Under the pieces are notes generated by a model. The model did no database searches and was not told the DNA's origin. It saw only the letters and a list, made by a program, of their open reading frames with translations. The translations under genes and the position numbers were made by a program. Below, in pieces: positions 18,354 through 28,133 of a DNA stretch of 64,000 bases (position 1 is its first letter; the number at the start of each line of letters is the position of its first letter). The stretch lies in contig NZ_JQNF01000010.1 in assembly GCF_000745125.1 (NCBI RefSeq), positions 310,001 through 374,000 of the forward strand, in the 5' to 3' direction. The DNA comes from Carnobacterium jeotgali MS3. Lineage in GTDB: Bacteria > Bacillota > Bacilli > Lactobacillales > Carnobacteriaceae.

Positions 18354-18359
18354 TACAAT
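18354..18359 (+). promoter_or_regulatory. Probable -10 of the phn operon (extended TGA-TACAAT)
   Basis: TGATACAAT gives an extended -10 box; no good -35 is present. An 8-bp inverted pair, AACGTTCG (18209-18216) and CGAACGTT (18296-18303), lies upstream in the same 350-bp divergent region and may be operators. Confidence 0.4.
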
Positions 18360-18412
18360 GTTAAATGTGTTAAATGTTTGTAAAAACAAAAATCATAGGG
18401 GGATTCAATTAC

Positions 18413-19471
18413 ATGCACAAGAAGTTTGGTAAGTACATAGGCGCAGCTTTACTAGCGGGACTATTGGTTGGATGTGGAAATGAAGCAGCTAGTAGCGAAA
18501 CATCGGCTTCAAATACAGATGGAACAATCAAAATAGATACACTTTCAGTTGGATTTGTTCCTTCACGAGATCCTGAAGAAATCGTTACTGCAACAGAGCC
18601 GCTAAAAGATTTGCTAATCGACGAAATGTCTACTTTAGGTTATGACATTGGCAAAGTTGATATCACTGTTGGAACAAACTATGAGGCTGTTGGGGAATCT
18701 CTTTCGGCTGGAACGTTAGATGTTGGATTTATCCCAGGTGGCACATATGTACTATACGATGACGGTGCTGAGGTAATTTTAACTTCTACTAGAGCCGGAT
18801 TAAGCATTGATTCTGATAATCCAGCTGACTGGAATGAAAATGCTCCTACTGAACCAACGGATGAACAAGTTACCTCTTACCGTTCATTGATTATCGCAGG
18901 CCCTTCTAAAAAAGGACAAGAATTAGCTGCTAAAATCAACAGTGGCGAGGAATTGACTTTTGAAGATATGAACAGTGCTTCTTGGAGTGTAATGTCTTCC
19001 TCTTCTTCCGCCGGTTACATTTACCCAACATTATGGTTAAATGAACACTTTAAAAAATCAATTACAGACTTAGACAAAGTCGTTCAAGCTGATTCATATG
19101 GAAGTTCATTTGCCCGTCTTGCTTCTGAACAAGTTGACCTTTTGGTTACCTTTGCTGATGGCAGAAGAGATTACGAAGATACGTGGACTTCAGAATATGG
19201 TAGAACCGAAAGCATTTGGGATGAAACAGCTGTAGTAGGCGTGACTCCTGGCATTTATAATGATACGATCAGTGTCAGCAAAAACTCTGAGAAAATAAAT
19301 CAAGAGTTGAAAACTGCTTTACAAGAAGCCTTTATTAACATCTCTAAGACGGACGAAGGTAAAGAAGTAATTTCCGTTTATAGTCATGAAGGTTACCAAG
19401 TAACGAAAGATGCTGATTATGATGATGAAAGAGCCGCTCAAAAAATCGTCCAAGATTTAGGCATTCAATAA
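18413..19471 (+). CDS. phnD: Phosphonate/phosphate-ester ABC transporter, substrate-binding lipoprotein
   Basis: 352-residue PhnD-type binding protein. The signal peptide MHKKFGKYIGAALLAGLLVGC gives lipid-modified Cys21. The mature part starts with LSVGFVPSRDPEEIVTATEP, characteristic of the PhnD family, with LDVGFIPGGTYVLY and SSSAGYIYPTLWL downstream lining the ligand cleft. I chose ATG 18413 (GGGGGA nine bases upstream, signal peptide right at the start) rather than an in-frame ATG 39 bases earlier. It would bind alkylphosphonate, phosphite or a phosphate ester outside the cell. It is first of a five-gene operon with phnC and two permeases. Confidence 0.9.
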   Translation: MHKKFGKYIGAALLAGLLVGCGNEAASSETSASNTDGTIKIDTLSVGFVPSRDPEEIVTATEPLKDLLIDEMSTLGYDIGKVDITVGTNYEAVGESLSAGTLDVGFIPGGTYVLYDDGAEVILTSTRAGLSIDSDNPADWNENAPTEPTDEQVTSYRSLIIAGPSKKGQELAAKINSGEELTFEDMNSASWSVMSSSSSAGYIYPTLWLNEHFKKSITDLDKVVQADSYGSSFARLASEQVDLLVTFADGRRDYEDTWTSEYGRTESIWDETAVVGVTPGIYNDTISVSKNSEKINQELKTALQEAFINISKTDEGKEVISVYSHEGYQVTKDADYDDERAAQKIVQDLGIQ

Positions 19472-19567
19472 TCCCTATTAGCTTTATTAACTTAAAATAA
19501 ACCAAATAAGACTGTGAAAAGAGTATGCGATGCTGCTTTTTCATAGTTTTATTTTTGGAAAGGACTA

Positions 19568-20362
19568 ATGACAACTGTGATCGAATTTATTGATGTAAAT
19601 AAAACGTACCCAAATGGAGTAACAGCTTTAAGCAATGTAAACTTAAAAATTGAACAAGGAGAATTTGTAGCGATTATCGGATTATCCGGCGCTGGTAAAT
19701 CAACTCTTATTCGTTGCGTCAACCGGATGCATGACATCAATAGCGGCAAATTAATCGTTAATACTATCGATGTCAGCGCCTTAAGAGGTAAAGAAATTCG
19801 ACAATACCGTCGAAAAGTTGGTATGATCTTCCAATCATTTAATTTAGTGACTAGAACAACCGTCTTAAATAATGTCTTGCTGTCATCTGTTCCTGAATTG
19901 CCTTATTGGAGAAAAGTCTTGGGGGTTTTTCCTAAAGAAACTAAAATCACTGCTTTGACTGCTTTAGATAAAGTCGGCATTTTAGATAAAGCTTACATGC
20001 GTGTTGACCAACTTTCAGGGGGTCAACAACAACGCGTGGCTTTAGCTCGGACTCTTGCCCAATCACCAGAAATTATTTTAGCCGATGAACCTGTTGCATC
20101 ATTAGACCCTGTGACCGCTAAACAAGTAATGGATGATTTTAAAAAAATAAATAAAGAGACAAATATGTCGATTCTTTTGAATATTCACCATGTTGAATTA
20201 GCTTTGGAATATGCAGATCGAGTTATTGGAATCCGACAAGGACAAGTGGTTTATGATGGTAAAGCAAGTGAAGTTACCCAGTCTGTTTTAGATAGCATTT
20301 ATGGTGATGTCCAATCTCAAGATGAGTTAACCATACACCCCACTCTACAACCACAATCTTAG
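19568..20362 (+). CDS. phnC: Phosphonate-type ABC transporter ATP-binding protein
   Basis: 264-residue ABC ATPase. Walker A GLSGAGKSTL (about 38-47), Q-loop MIFQSFNL, signature LSGGQQQRVALARTLA, Walker B IILADEPVASLDP and switch His in LNIHHVELAL. The overall sequence is that of PhnC proteins. It drives the two PhnE permeases. It lies 96 bases after phnD and 14 bases before the first permease gene. AAAGGA precedes ATG 19568. Confidence 0.93.
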   Translation: MTTVIEFIDVNKTYPNGVTALSNVNLKIEQGEFVAIIGLSGAGKSTLIRCVNRMHDINSGKLIVNTIDVSALRGKEIRQYRRKVGMIFQSFNLVTRTTVLNNVLLSSVPELPYWRKVLGVFPKETKITALTALDKVGILDKAYMRVDQLSGGQQQRVALARTLAQSPEIILADEPVASLDPVTAKQVMDDFKKINKETNMSILLNIHHVELALEYADRVIGIRQGQVVYDGKASEVTQSVLDSIYGDVQSQDELTIHPTLQPQS

Positions 20363-20376
20363 GAGGATCTTAAAAA

Positions 20377-21198
20377 ATGATGATTTATGATAAATTATTT
20401 CCACCTAAAAAAATTATACTGGCTAATAATAAAGTCGTTGAAGAAAAAAGAAGCAAAACACCATTTATCTTTATTTTGATTATAATCGGCTTTGTTATTT
20501 CGGTAAATGTAACGGGTTTTAGCTTCAGTATTCTTTTAAATCGTTGGCAAGAATTTTTTGTTATTTTAAAAGAGATGATTCCACCGAACATCGATTATTT
20601 GCCTAATATATGGAAACCATTGTTGGATACCATCAAGATGTCCTTAGTGGGTTCGTTGCTTGGCTCGTTAGTCGCCGTAATTTTTGCTATTTTAGCTTCC
20701 TCCAATATCATCAAAAGTAAATTTACAGCAGGTATTTTCAAATTTATTTTGAGTGTTTTGAGAACATTGCCTACTCTAGTCACCGCTTTGATTGCTACTT
20801 TTGTTTTTGGATTAGGTACCATGGCTGGAACGATTGCCATTTTTTTATTCACTTTATCTTACATTGGAAAGTTACTGTACGAACAAATTGAAACCATTAA
20901 TATGGGTTCTTTTGAAGCGCTAGAATCTATGGGCTTAACTAGACTTCAGTCTTTTCGCCACGCTATCGTTCCAGAAATTTTACCAACGTATCTTTCAACT
21001 TCTTTATTTTGTTTCGAGGGAAATGTTCGCTACGCTTCTATACTAGGCTATGTTGGAGCTGGCGGACTTGGTTTGCTTTTAAATGAAAGACTTGGCTGGC
21101 GTGATTATTCTAGCGTAGGCATGATCCTAGTGATTTTGGCTATTACTGTTTTTATTATTGAACGAATCAGTGAATATTTTAGAAAGAAATTACAATAA
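20377..21198 (+). CDS. phnE: Phosphonate-type ABC transporter permease 1
   Basis: 273-residue membrane permease. Its binding-protein-dependent transport domain (about 75-260) includes the cytoplasmic coupling loop EALESMGLTRLQSFRHAIVPEI (first EALESMGL, then the Gly-containing EAA loop) and the C-terminal GYVGAGGLG motif typical of PhnE. About six membrane helices. SD AGGAGG before ATG 20377. A second, distinct permease follows 12 bases later, so the transporter is probably a heterodimer. Confidence 0.92.
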   Translation: MMIYDKLFPPKKIILANNKVVEEKRSKTPFIFILIIIGFVISVNVTGFSFSILLNRWQEFFVILKEMIPPNIDYLPNIWKPLLDTIKMSLVGSLLGSLVAVIFAILASSNIIKSKFTAGIFKFILSVLRTLPTLVTALIATFVFGLGTMAGTIAIFLFTLSYIGKLLYEQIETINMGSFEALESMGLTRLQSFRHAIVPEILPTYLSTSLFCFEGNVRYASILGYVGAGGLGLLLNERLGWRDYSSVGMILVILAITVFIIERISEYFRKKLQ

Positions 21199-21210
21199 GG
21201 AGTGTAGCCA

Positions 21211-22020
21211 ATGTCTGAAATGATTGAAAATCAATTTGAAAATGAACCAAAAAAAGGTTTTTACTGGATAAGTATTGCTACTATCTTACTGGTAGCTTTT
21301 ATTTGGTCCGTTTCTTCTATTGAAGTACAAAGTTTGAATGAAAGTGGGTTAACCATCGCATCAAATATTTTTAGGGGTCTTATGAATCCAGACCTCGAAT
21401 TATTATTCGGCTTAACTACTGGTGGTGTGCTTTATTTGTTATTTGAAACCATTTGTATTGCTTTTTTAGGTACTATATTCGGAGCAATTTTGGCTATCCC
21501 GATTGCCTTTCTTATGGCTCCAAGTGTAGTACCAGCACCCATTGCTTACATTGTTCGCTTAGTTGTCATTGTTATCCGTACTGTTCCTGCTTTAGTCTAC
21601 GGTCTGATGTTTATCCGCGTGACTGGTCCAGGGCCATTTGCCGGTGTATTGACGATGTCTATTACATCTATCGGTATGGTCTCAAAATTATATGTAGATA
21701 TTATCGAAGATTTAGATATTAGTATTTTAGAGTCATTGACTTCAATGGGGTGCACGACCTTTGAGAAAATTCGCTTTGGGATTATTCCTCAGCTTTTTTC
21801 TAATTTCTTATCCATTACCATTTATCGTTTTGATATGAACTTACGTGATGCTACCATACTGGGGTTGGTTGGCGCTGGAGGAATTGGCGCACCTTTAATT
21901 TTTGCGATGAATTCCTATCGTTGGAACGAAGTAGGTTCTATTCTCGTTGGTTTGATTGTTCTTATCTTGCTAGTAGAGTTCTTCTCTAATAAAATGAGAG
22001 CAAGACTGGTTAAAGGTTAA
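21211..22020 (+). CDS. phnE: Phosphonate-type ABC transporter permease 2
   Basis: 269-residue PhnE paralogue. About six helices, EAA-type loop ILESLTSMGCTTFEKIRFGIIP and the family motif LVGAGGIGAPL near the C-terminus. Differences from the first permease support a heterodimeric channel. The SD AAGGAG lies before ATG 21211, and the 5'-nucleotidase-like gene starts 28 bases after its stop. Confidence 0.92.
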   Translation: MSEMIENQFENEPKKGFYWISIATILLVAFIWSVSSIEVQSLNESGLTIASNIFRGLMNPDLELLFGLTTGGVLYLLFETICIAFLGTIFGAILAIPIAFLMAPSVVPAPIAYIVRLVVIVIRTVPALVYGLMFIRVTGPGPFAGVLTMSITSIGMVSKLYVDIIEDLDISILESLTSMGCTTFEKIRFGIIPQLFSNFLSITIYRFDMNLRDATILGLVGAGGIGAPLIFAMNSYRWNEVGSILVGLIVLILLVEFFSNKMRARLVKG

Positions 22021-22048
22021 CGAAAGTATTTTAAAAGGAGTTTTACAA

Positions 22049-23602
22049 ATGAACTTAACAATCTTATCAACAAGCGATATTCATGGGTATGTTTACCCCA
22101 CCGATTATAAACAAAGGCAACAAGACTTGCCATTTGGATTGTTAAAAGTTGCCTCACTTATCAAAAAAATTAAAGCAAAAAATACCGATCCGGTACTAGT
22201 GATTGATAATGGAGACTTTTTACAAGGTTCCCCTTTTACCTACTACACTGCTAAGCAAATACAGCAACCTTCACCTTACACTTCTATCCTAAATGATGTT
22301 GGATTTGATGTCGGAGTAATAGGAAATCACGAATTCAATTACGGAAAAGACTATTTAAATAAAGCAGTGGATACGCTCAACTACCCCATTTTGTGTTCTA
22401 ATATTTTAAATATTAAAGAACAGCCTGCATTTGGACAAGCTTACGAGCTTTTTCAATTTAATGACCTTACTGTAGCCGTACTTGGATTAACTACCCAATA
22501 CATTCCAAATTGGGAACAACCAACTTCTATTAATGGATTGTCTTTTCAATCAGCTGTTGCTTGTGCAAAAGAATATGTCCCTAAATTACGAGAATTGGCT
22601 GACGTTGTCATCGTAAGTTACCATGGTGGTTTCGAAAAAGACTTAGAAACTGGAGAACCAACTGAAGTTTTAACTGGTGAAAATGAAGGTTACGAACTTT
22701 TAAAAAATATTCCTGGGATAGATGTTTTACTGACTGGACACCAGCATCGAGAAATTGCCACTGTAGCGTCTTCTGTGGCCATTATTCAACCTGGTGAAAA
22801 GGGTCATCATCTTGGACAAGTTCGCTTAACTCTTGAAAAACAGGACGGAAAAGCAACTATACTTTCTAAAGAGGCTAAGTTAATTTCTGTTGCGGATACG
22901 CCTATCGACCCTACTCTGGACAAAAACCATCATGCTTTTCAAGCAGAAATTGAAGATTGGCTAGATCAAAATATTGGCACAATCGACGGCAACATGTGGA
23001 TAGAAGACCCTTTTCAAGTTCGCTTAACCGGTCACCCTTATATTGATTTCATCCATAAAGTTCAAATGGAGGCTACTGGAACAACGATATCTGGTACTGC
23101 CCTTTTTACAAATCACAGCAAAGGTTTTGGACCGACTGTAACTATGCGTGATATTGTCACCAATTATATTTACCCCAATACTCTTGCAGTAGTACGTGTA
23201 ACTGGTGAAGATTTACGACAAGCGCTAGAAAAATCTGCCAACTATTTCAGTTTATCGGCAGATGAACAACTTGAGATTAGTCCTGCTTTTCTGTACCCAA
23301 AAGCTCAGCAATACAATTACGATATGTATGCGGGGATTGAGTATACAATTGATATTTCGCTTCCGCTTGGTGAACGCATTCGCCTATTCACTTACAATGG
23401 AAAAGCCATTCAAGCGAATGATGAATTAGAGGTCGTCATCAATCAGTATCGAGCAGTCGGCGGCGGAAATTACGATATGTTTAGCGCTGATAAAATTATT
23501 AAAGAAGTCACCGTTGATATGACTGAACTTATTGCAGATTATTTTAAAAACCACTCAAATATCCAACCTGAAACATTTGCTAATTTTAAAGTCATCTACT
23601 AA
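22049..23602 (+). CDS. Cytoplasmic 5'-nucleotidase/2',3'-cyclic phosphodiesterase-like metallophosphatase
   Basis: 517 residues: N-terminal calcineurin-type metallophosphoesterase domain (LSTSDIHGYVYP at 5-16, IDNGDFLQGSP, IGNHEFNYG, GHQHRE as metal ligands) and a C-terminal 5'-nucleotidase domain (about 320-515). This is the UshA/YfkN architecture. There is no signal peptide or anchor, so unlike UshA it acts in the cytosol. As last gene of the phn operon, it may dephosphorylate the compound brought in by PhnDCEE. The importer could therefore carry a phosphate ester or nucleotide rather than a phosphonate; no C-P lyase or phosphonatase is present. A terminator follows. Confidence 0.85.
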   Translation: MNLTILSTSDIHGYVYPTDYKQRQQDLPFGLLKVASLIKKIKAKNTDPVLVIDNGDFLQGSPFTYYTAKQIQQPSPYTSILNDVGFDVGVIGNHEFNYGKDYLNKAVDTLNYPILCSNILNIKEQPAFGQAYELFQFNDLTVAVLGLTTQYIPNWEQPTSINGLSFQSAVACAKEYVPKLRELADVVIVSYHGGFEKDLETGEPTEVLTGENEGYELLKNIPGIDVLLTGHQHREIATVASSVAIIQPGEKGHHLGQVRLTLEKQDGKATILSKEAKLISVADTPIDPTLDKNHHAFQAEIEDWLDQNIGTIDGNMWIEDPFQVRLTGHPYIDFIHKVQMEATGTTISGTALFTNHSKGFGPTVTMRDIVTNYIYPNTLAVVRVTGEDLRQALEKSANYFSLSADEQLEISPAFLYPKAQQYNYDMYAGIEYTIDISLPLGERIRLFTYNGKAIQANDELEVVINQYRAVGGGNYDMFSADKIIKEVTVDMTELIADYFKNHSNIQPETFANFKVIY

Positions 23603-23616
23603 ATTAGGTTCCATAA

Positions 23617-23658
23617 AAAAAAGCTCAAAGCCATTAATATAATGGTTTCGAGCTTTTT
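23617..23658. terminator. Bidirectional terminator, phn operon and MFS gene
   Basis: Stem AAAAAGCTC....CCATT with AATGG....GAGCTTTTT, flanked by A and T runs, between convergent genes. Confidence 0.85.
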
Positions 23659-23662
23659 GTCT

Positions 23663-25099
23663 TTAATGATTTTCTGCTAATTTCGCTTTAGGTAAATAAG
23701 GATTTTCTTTAATAAATAACGTCATAATAAAGGCTACCAATGAGAATACTCCCACTAATTTGAAGACTGTTTGAAATCCTGCTAAATCAGCTAACTCAGA
23801 TGGCAAGTGTTGTGATACACCATTTTGAGAAACAACCGTCATCACAACTACAAATAATGCTGTTCCCATTGATCCAGCTAATTGTCGTTGAGTATTAAAC
23901 ATTGCGGATGCATGTGAAGCAAGCTCTAGTGGAACCGCGTTGAAAGCTGCTGTTTGGATTGGCATTAAGGTTAATGCAAAACCTAATGACCGAACCACTT
24001 GAAGTAGAACAATGTAAACTATTGGCGTGTTTAAATCAATTAGTCCTATGATAAACGTTCCAATTGTTACCAAAGTTAATCCACTCATAGCTAATCTTTT
24101 TGATCCGTATTTATCAAACATTCTACCAGTAATTGGGCTCATAACAGCCATTACAATTGCTCCTGGTAACAAAGTCATTCCCGATTCCATCGGTGTCATT
24201 TCACGTATATTTTGCAAATAGATGGGCAATAGCATAATAGCACCATACATTCCAGCCGTTAATACGAAAGAAATAATAAGATTTAAACGGTAACCTCTGT
24301 ATTTAAAAATACCGAAATTCAATAGCGGTTCTTTTGAATGATTAGAACGGTTAACCAATAGAACTAAAGAAGCGATTCCCACAACTATAGGCAAGGCTAC
24401 GTTAACACTTATAAAATCATGTGAAGAGGCATTGCTAAGACCAAAGAGTAATCCACCAAAACCTAATGTAGAATAAATAACACTTATTAAATCTAGTTTA
24501 GGATGACCTGTTTTCCCAACATTCTTCAAAACAAAAATGGCCACTACAACATCTAACAGTGCAAATGGTAAGATAAAGTAAAACAACATATTCCAATGGT
24601 AATTTTGTACTACCCAGCCGGAAAAAGTAGGTCCAATTGCTGGAGCGAAGTTCATCGCTAAACCAATTAAGCCCATTGCTGATCCTCTTTTTTCAATTGG
24701 GAAAATATACAATACAACAATCATTTGCAACGGCAAAATAATCCCTGCTCCTACCGCTTGGATCATACGCCCAGCAATCAGTACTCCATAGACACTAGAA
24801 GTAGCTGCCACAAATGTACCAATTGAGAAAACAATCATTGAAAAGAGATACAACTGACGGGTGGTAAATCGATTTACCAGATAGGCTGTAATAGGTACCA
24901 TGATACCATTAATCAGCATATAAGCTGTTGTTAACCATTGCCCTTGAGTTGCTGTAATTGAAAATTCTCTCATAATACTTGGTAAAGCCGTGCTCATTAG
25001 TGTTTGATTTAATATGGTCACAAAAGACCCCATTAAAATAACTCCTAAAATAGATATAACTTGTGCAAATGACATATTTTGGTTTTCTTCTTGAATCAT
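23663..25099 (-). CDS. MFS drug exporter of the DHA2 (EmrB/QacA) type
   Basis: 478-residue proton-coupled exporter with about 14 membrane helices. Motifs: LNQTLMSTALPSI in helix 1 (the DHA2 motif D1 type), QWLTTAYML in helix 2, and GAGIILPLQMIVV and AIGPTFSGWVVQ in helices 4-5. I start it at ATG 25099, which has AAAGGGG at a good distance; an ATG 21 bases earlier has no ribosome site. It is monocistronic. Substrates of this family are drugs, dyes or cationic antiseptics; they cannot be read from sequence. Confidence 0.9.
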   Translation of the reverse strand: MIQEENQNMSFAQVISILGVILMGSFVTILNQTLMSTALPSIMREFSITATQGQWLTTAYMLINGIMVPITAYLVNRFTTRQLYLFSMIVFSIGTFVAATSSVYGVLIAGRMIQAVGAGIILPLQMIVVLYIFPIEKRGSAMGLIGLAMNFAPAIGPTFSGWVVQNYHWNMLFYFILPFALLDVVVAIFVLKNVGKTGHPKLDLISVIYSTLGFGGLLFGLSNASSHDFISVNVALPIVVGIASLVLLVNRSNHSKEPLLNFGIFKYRGYRLNLIISFVLTAGMYGAIMLLPIYLQNIREMTPMESGMTLLPGAIVMAVMSPITGRMFDKYGSKRLAMSGLTLVTIGTFIIGLIDLNTPIVYIVLLQVVRSLGFALTLMPIQTAAFNAVPLELASHASAMFNTQRQLAGSMGTALFVVVMTVVSQNGVSQHLPSELADLAGFQTVFKLVGVFSLVAFIMTLFIKENPYLPKAKLAENH

Positions 25100-25211
25100 G
25101 TTTTTTTCCCCTTTATTCAATTTTTATAACCTATTCTTTTTCCTCTATATAAATTCTCAAAGGAAAAGTACTCGATAATAGCTTATTTTTTCAATATAAT
25201 TTATGAAGTGC

Positions 25212-25258
25212 TATACTTATTAACGAAAGGTTCATTACCCTTCATTGGGTTGAGCTTT
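25212..25258 (+). promoter_or_regulatory. Possible fda promoter -10 and leader hairpin
   Basis: TATACT at 25212-25217 is followed by an imperfect stem (GAAAG..ACCC / GGGT..CTTTC, 25225-25259) in the leader of fda. The -35 is weak, so this is tentative. Confidence 0.3.
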
Positions 25259-25299
25259 CCTATTTACTGTTCTTAAAACTAATCTAAGGAGCTGAAATT

Positions 25300-26187
25300 A
25301 TGCAAAAAGAACAACTTGAACGAATGAAAAATGGACAAGGTTTTATTGCAGCATTAGACCAAAGTGGCGGGAGCACACCAACAGCTTTACAGCTTTATGG
25401 TATCGCCTCAGATACGTATTCTGGTGAAGAAGAAATGTATGACCTCGTTCATGAAATGAGAACACGTCTTATGACTTCTCCTGCTTTTAGTTCTGATTCA
25501 ATTTTAGGTGCTATCTTATTCGAACAAACAATGGATCGCAAAGTAGAAGACCTTTATACAGCTGATTATTTGTGGGAAAAGAAAGGTATTGTTCCTTTCT
25601 TGAAGATTGACAAAGGATTAGCAGAAGAAACTAACGGTGTTCAATTGATGAAACCTAATCCAGACTTAGATGAATTATTAAAACGAGCAAATGAACGCCA
25701 TATTTTTGGAACAAAAATGCGCTCATTGATTAAAGAAGCAAATCCTGAAGCTATAAAAAAAGTTGTTGACCAACAATTTGAAGTTGGAAAACAAATTATT
25801 GCAGCCGGGCTTGTTCCAATTATTGAACCAGAAGTGGATATTAATAGTACCGATAAGGAGAAGTCCGAATCTCTCTTAAAAGATGAAATCTTGACTCAGC
25901 TAGACGCCTTAAGCGAATCAGATAACGTCATGTTAAAACTATCAATCCCAACGATTGATAATTTTTATAAAGAATTGATCGATCATCCTAGAGTTATAAG
26001 AGTAGTCGCTCTTTCTGGTGGTTATACCCGTGAAAAAGCTAATGAAGCTTTAACACATAACCACGGACTAATCGCTAGTTTTTCAAGAGCTTTATCCGAG
26101 GGATTAAGTGTTAGTCAATCAGACGAGGATTTTAATGCTTTATTAAAAGAATCTATCAAACAAATCTATGATGCTTCAATCGCTTAA
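25300..26187 (+). CDS. fda: Fructose-bisphosphate aldolase, class I
   Basis: 295-residue class I aldolase of the bacterial Fda type (as in staphylococci). It cleaves fructose-1,6-bisphosphate through a Schiff-base lysine without metal. Signatures: [20 protein letters not shown] (12-31), [13 protein letters not shown] (about 106), [12 protein letters not shown] (about 170) and [12 protein letters not shown] containing the candidate Schiff-base Lys. Length agrees with the family. SD AAGGAG before ATG 25300, terminator after. It would supply glycolysis or handle ketose bisphosphates. Confidence 0.93.
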   Translation: MQKEQLERMKNGQGFIAALDQSGGSTPTALQLYGIASDTYSGEEEMYDLVHEMRTRLMTSPAFSSDSILGAILFEQTMDRKVEDLYTADYLWEKKGIVPFLKIDKGLAEETNGVQLMKPNPDLDELLKRANERHIFGTKMRSLIKEANPEAIKKVVDQQFEVGKQIIAAGLVPIIEPEVDINSTDKEKSESLLKDEILTQLDALSESDNVMLKLSIPTIDNFYKELIDHPRVIRVVALSGGYTREKANEALTHNHGLIASFSRALSEGLSVSQSDEDFNALLKESIKQIYDASIA

Positions 26188-26213
26188 CATTAAGTGGTCT
26201 GAGACAATATAAT

Positions 26214-26263
26214 AAACACAACGTATGAGAAAGGAAGACCCTTCTGCCTTATACGTTGTGTTT
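26214..26263 (+). terminator. Terminator after fda
   Basis: A 13-bp perfect stem (AAACACAACGTAT, 26214-26226, with 26251-26263) and inner pairing, ending in a short T run. Confidence 0.75.
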
Positions 26264-26383
26264 CATTTTGCCAGTATACTCCTATTTTCAGAAAAAATCA
26301 AAAAAACTTTATTTTCTTATTGACTTTTCCTGTTTTCATCTAACTAAACGTTTTCATTATCATTTCTTGAGGTATAATTTGTT

Positions 26384-27310
26384 TCATAAAACATCATTAT
26401 CTCTGTTCCATCCTTCCAACCGCATATCAAATTCTTCGATTGGTTCTGGTCCTCGCATAGTATCTTTTTCAATCGTCAAAACACCTTTTTTACTCACTTT
26501 AGTTTCCCAACGTACTAATCGGACTTGACCTTCAGTTATTTCAATTCCTGTAATAATTGTAGGATAAACACAGCAACCTGTGTTGAAATAGGGAAGCTCT
26601 TTGTTTTTTGGGTACTTAAATCGATGAGTATGACCACAGATAAGCATGACTTTATTTTTTTGAATCCATTTATTGAAGTTTTTTTCAATTCTATGTCTTT
26701 TGGTGACATTTTTTACCGGACTTGACGGGTTTCGAATACCAAATCCATGAAGAAAACGCCAAAAGAATTTTAAGGATAACATCGTAAAAAAGGCGAACTG
26801 GTCATTTGGAGCATCGCCTTGATGTCCGTGTACCGTTAGAATTTCTTGTCCTGTTTTTTTGTATCTCAGCACAAGTGCCTCAATAGGTTGCAGACCTTTT
26901 AAAAAATCAAAAAACTCTTCTGTGTATTCATCGTAATTTGTATAGTAATTCTCTTCAACAAATTTAGGATTTTTTAACGCAATATCATGGTTGCCGTATA
27001 ATTTTATTAAGCGATTATCATCGAAAAATTTTTTAATTATATCAAATACTTCATTATGGGCATTTTTTGTATACGTAAAATCTGAATACTCTAATAGTTC
27101 ATCTCCATCGCCTGCTTCTACATAAGTATACCCATGTTTATAGTAATATTTTAAAGCATGCAGAAAAATATTGCGGTTCCTTGTAAACTCATCTGAGATA
27201 TTCCCATTTCCGCGATGACTATCACTAAAAAATATATATTTAGAATTCTCATCGAATTCTTCTACTCTAGCCTTTTTGTATGCTTCTGTTAACCGTTTGT
27301 CTGTGAACAT
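26384..27310 (-). CDS. Metallophosphoesterase (calcineurin-like), substrate unknown
   Basis: 308-residue soluble phosphoesterase. Metal-binding motifs are IFFSDSHRGNG (about 26-36), EAGDGDELL, LYGNHDIAL (about 105), LTVHGHQGD and ICGHTHR. These give the D-x-H, GD, GNHD, GH and GHTH set of the calcineurin fold. The spacing and the GDGDEL form differ from nucleases and cyclic-nucleotide phosphodiesterases that I know, so the substrate is open. ATG 27310 is preceded by GGGGTGA; an in-frame codon 27 bases earlier is less likely. The gene stands alone. Confidence 0.82.
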   Translation of the reverse strand: MFTDKRLTEAYKKARVEEFDENSKYIFFSDSHRGNGNISDEFTRNRNIFLHALKYYYKHGYTYVEAGDGDELLEYSDFTYTKNAHNEVFDIIKKFFDDNRLIKLYGNHDIALKNPKFVEENYYTNYDEYTEEFFDFLKGLQPIEALVLRYKKTGQEILTVHGHQGDAPNDQFAFFTMLSLKFFWRFLHGFGIRNPSSPVKNVTKRHRIEKNFNKWIQKNKVMLICGHTHRFKYPKNKELPYFNTGCCVYPTIITGIEITEGQVRLVRWETKVSKKGVLTIEKDTMRGPEPIEEFDMRLEGWNRDNDVL

Positions 27311-27439
27311 TTTTTTCACCCCATAATCAGTTGGCACTTTTTTGCATAAGCAACTGAATTGTTATCTTTGTTAACAGTATACTTTATCTGGTCTAGTAAA
27401 AAAAATAATTGCTTTCACACTTCTGAAACTGCTCCATAA

Positions 27440-27748
27440 TTATATAATTTCTTCAAAAAAATTTGGTTGTTGTGCTTTTAGTTCGCCCGTTTTTATGTAC
27501 GTTGTAAAATCATTCGCTTCAAATGCATCGCCTGCTTCTAAGAGAAAAAAATGTAAAAAATAAGGATACTGTTTTCCTTTAGCTAAAATATGGTTTTCAT
27601 CTTGATAAGAGTACCACCACAATTCATAAAACCTTCCACTAATTTGCACATCATTTTCTAGCAATGTGAAATGATCACAACCTTTCCTTTCCAATAAATC
27701 AGCTGCTTCTATCGGTCTTTTACACATACCTTCTTTTAAAATTTTCAT
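27440..27748 (-). CDS. Small protein of unknown function (102 aa)
   Basis: 102 residues, soluble, no signal peptide or membrane helix. Start MKILKEGMCKRPIEAAD; aromatic-rich middle ELWWYSYQDE. I do not recognise the family. ATG 27748 sits 5 bases from AAGGTGA; the preceding ATG (27751) would be too close. It lies 30 bases after the 78-residue gene and probably forms a unit with it. Confidence 0.55.
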   Translation of the reverse strand: MKILKEGMCKRPIEAADLLERKGCDHFTLLENDVQISGRFYELWWYSYQDENHILAKGKQYPYFLHFFLLEAGDAFEANDFTTYIKTGELKAQQPNFFEEII

Positions 27749-27778
27749 CATACTCACCTTATTTCTCAAATATAACTT

Positions 27779-28015
27779 TTACATTATATAGTATTTTTGC
27801 ACTACAAATTGATTTCGTTTGTTTCTCTTGCCAAATAGAACAATTGTTTTTCCTTCGGTGACAAGATATAGAAAATTTAATGCATTTGACTTAATCAGAC
27901 AGTTTTCCTTATATGCCTCGTTAACGGTTAATGTAAACCGTATCAAAGGAGCTTCTTCTAATTTCAAAACTTTAATTTTTTCTACTGAACCTTTTAAACA
28001 CATTCCTTTTTCCAT
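27779..28015 (-). CDS. Small protein of unknown function (78 aa)
   Basis: 78 residues, soluble, beta-strand-rich (LIRFTLTVNEAY, FLYLVTEGKTIVLFG), so a small barrel or OB-like fold is possible. Not recognised. ATG 28015 follows GAGGTGA by 5 bases; a GTG three codons earlier overlaps that ribosome site and is rejected. First gene of a two-gene unit. Confidence 0.5.
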   Translation of the reverse strand: MEKGMCLKGSVEKIKVLKLEEAPLIRFTLTVNEAYKENCLIKSNALNFLYLVTEGKTIVLFGKRNKRNQFVVQKYYIM

Positions 28016-28133
28016 ATTAATCACCTCATTTCACTTAAATTATACGAACATACGTTCCATTAGTCAACTATAAGTATGATTTTTTTGCTCTTAATTTATA
28101 ATGTAACACTCTGTCTAACCATTTTATCTCCAC

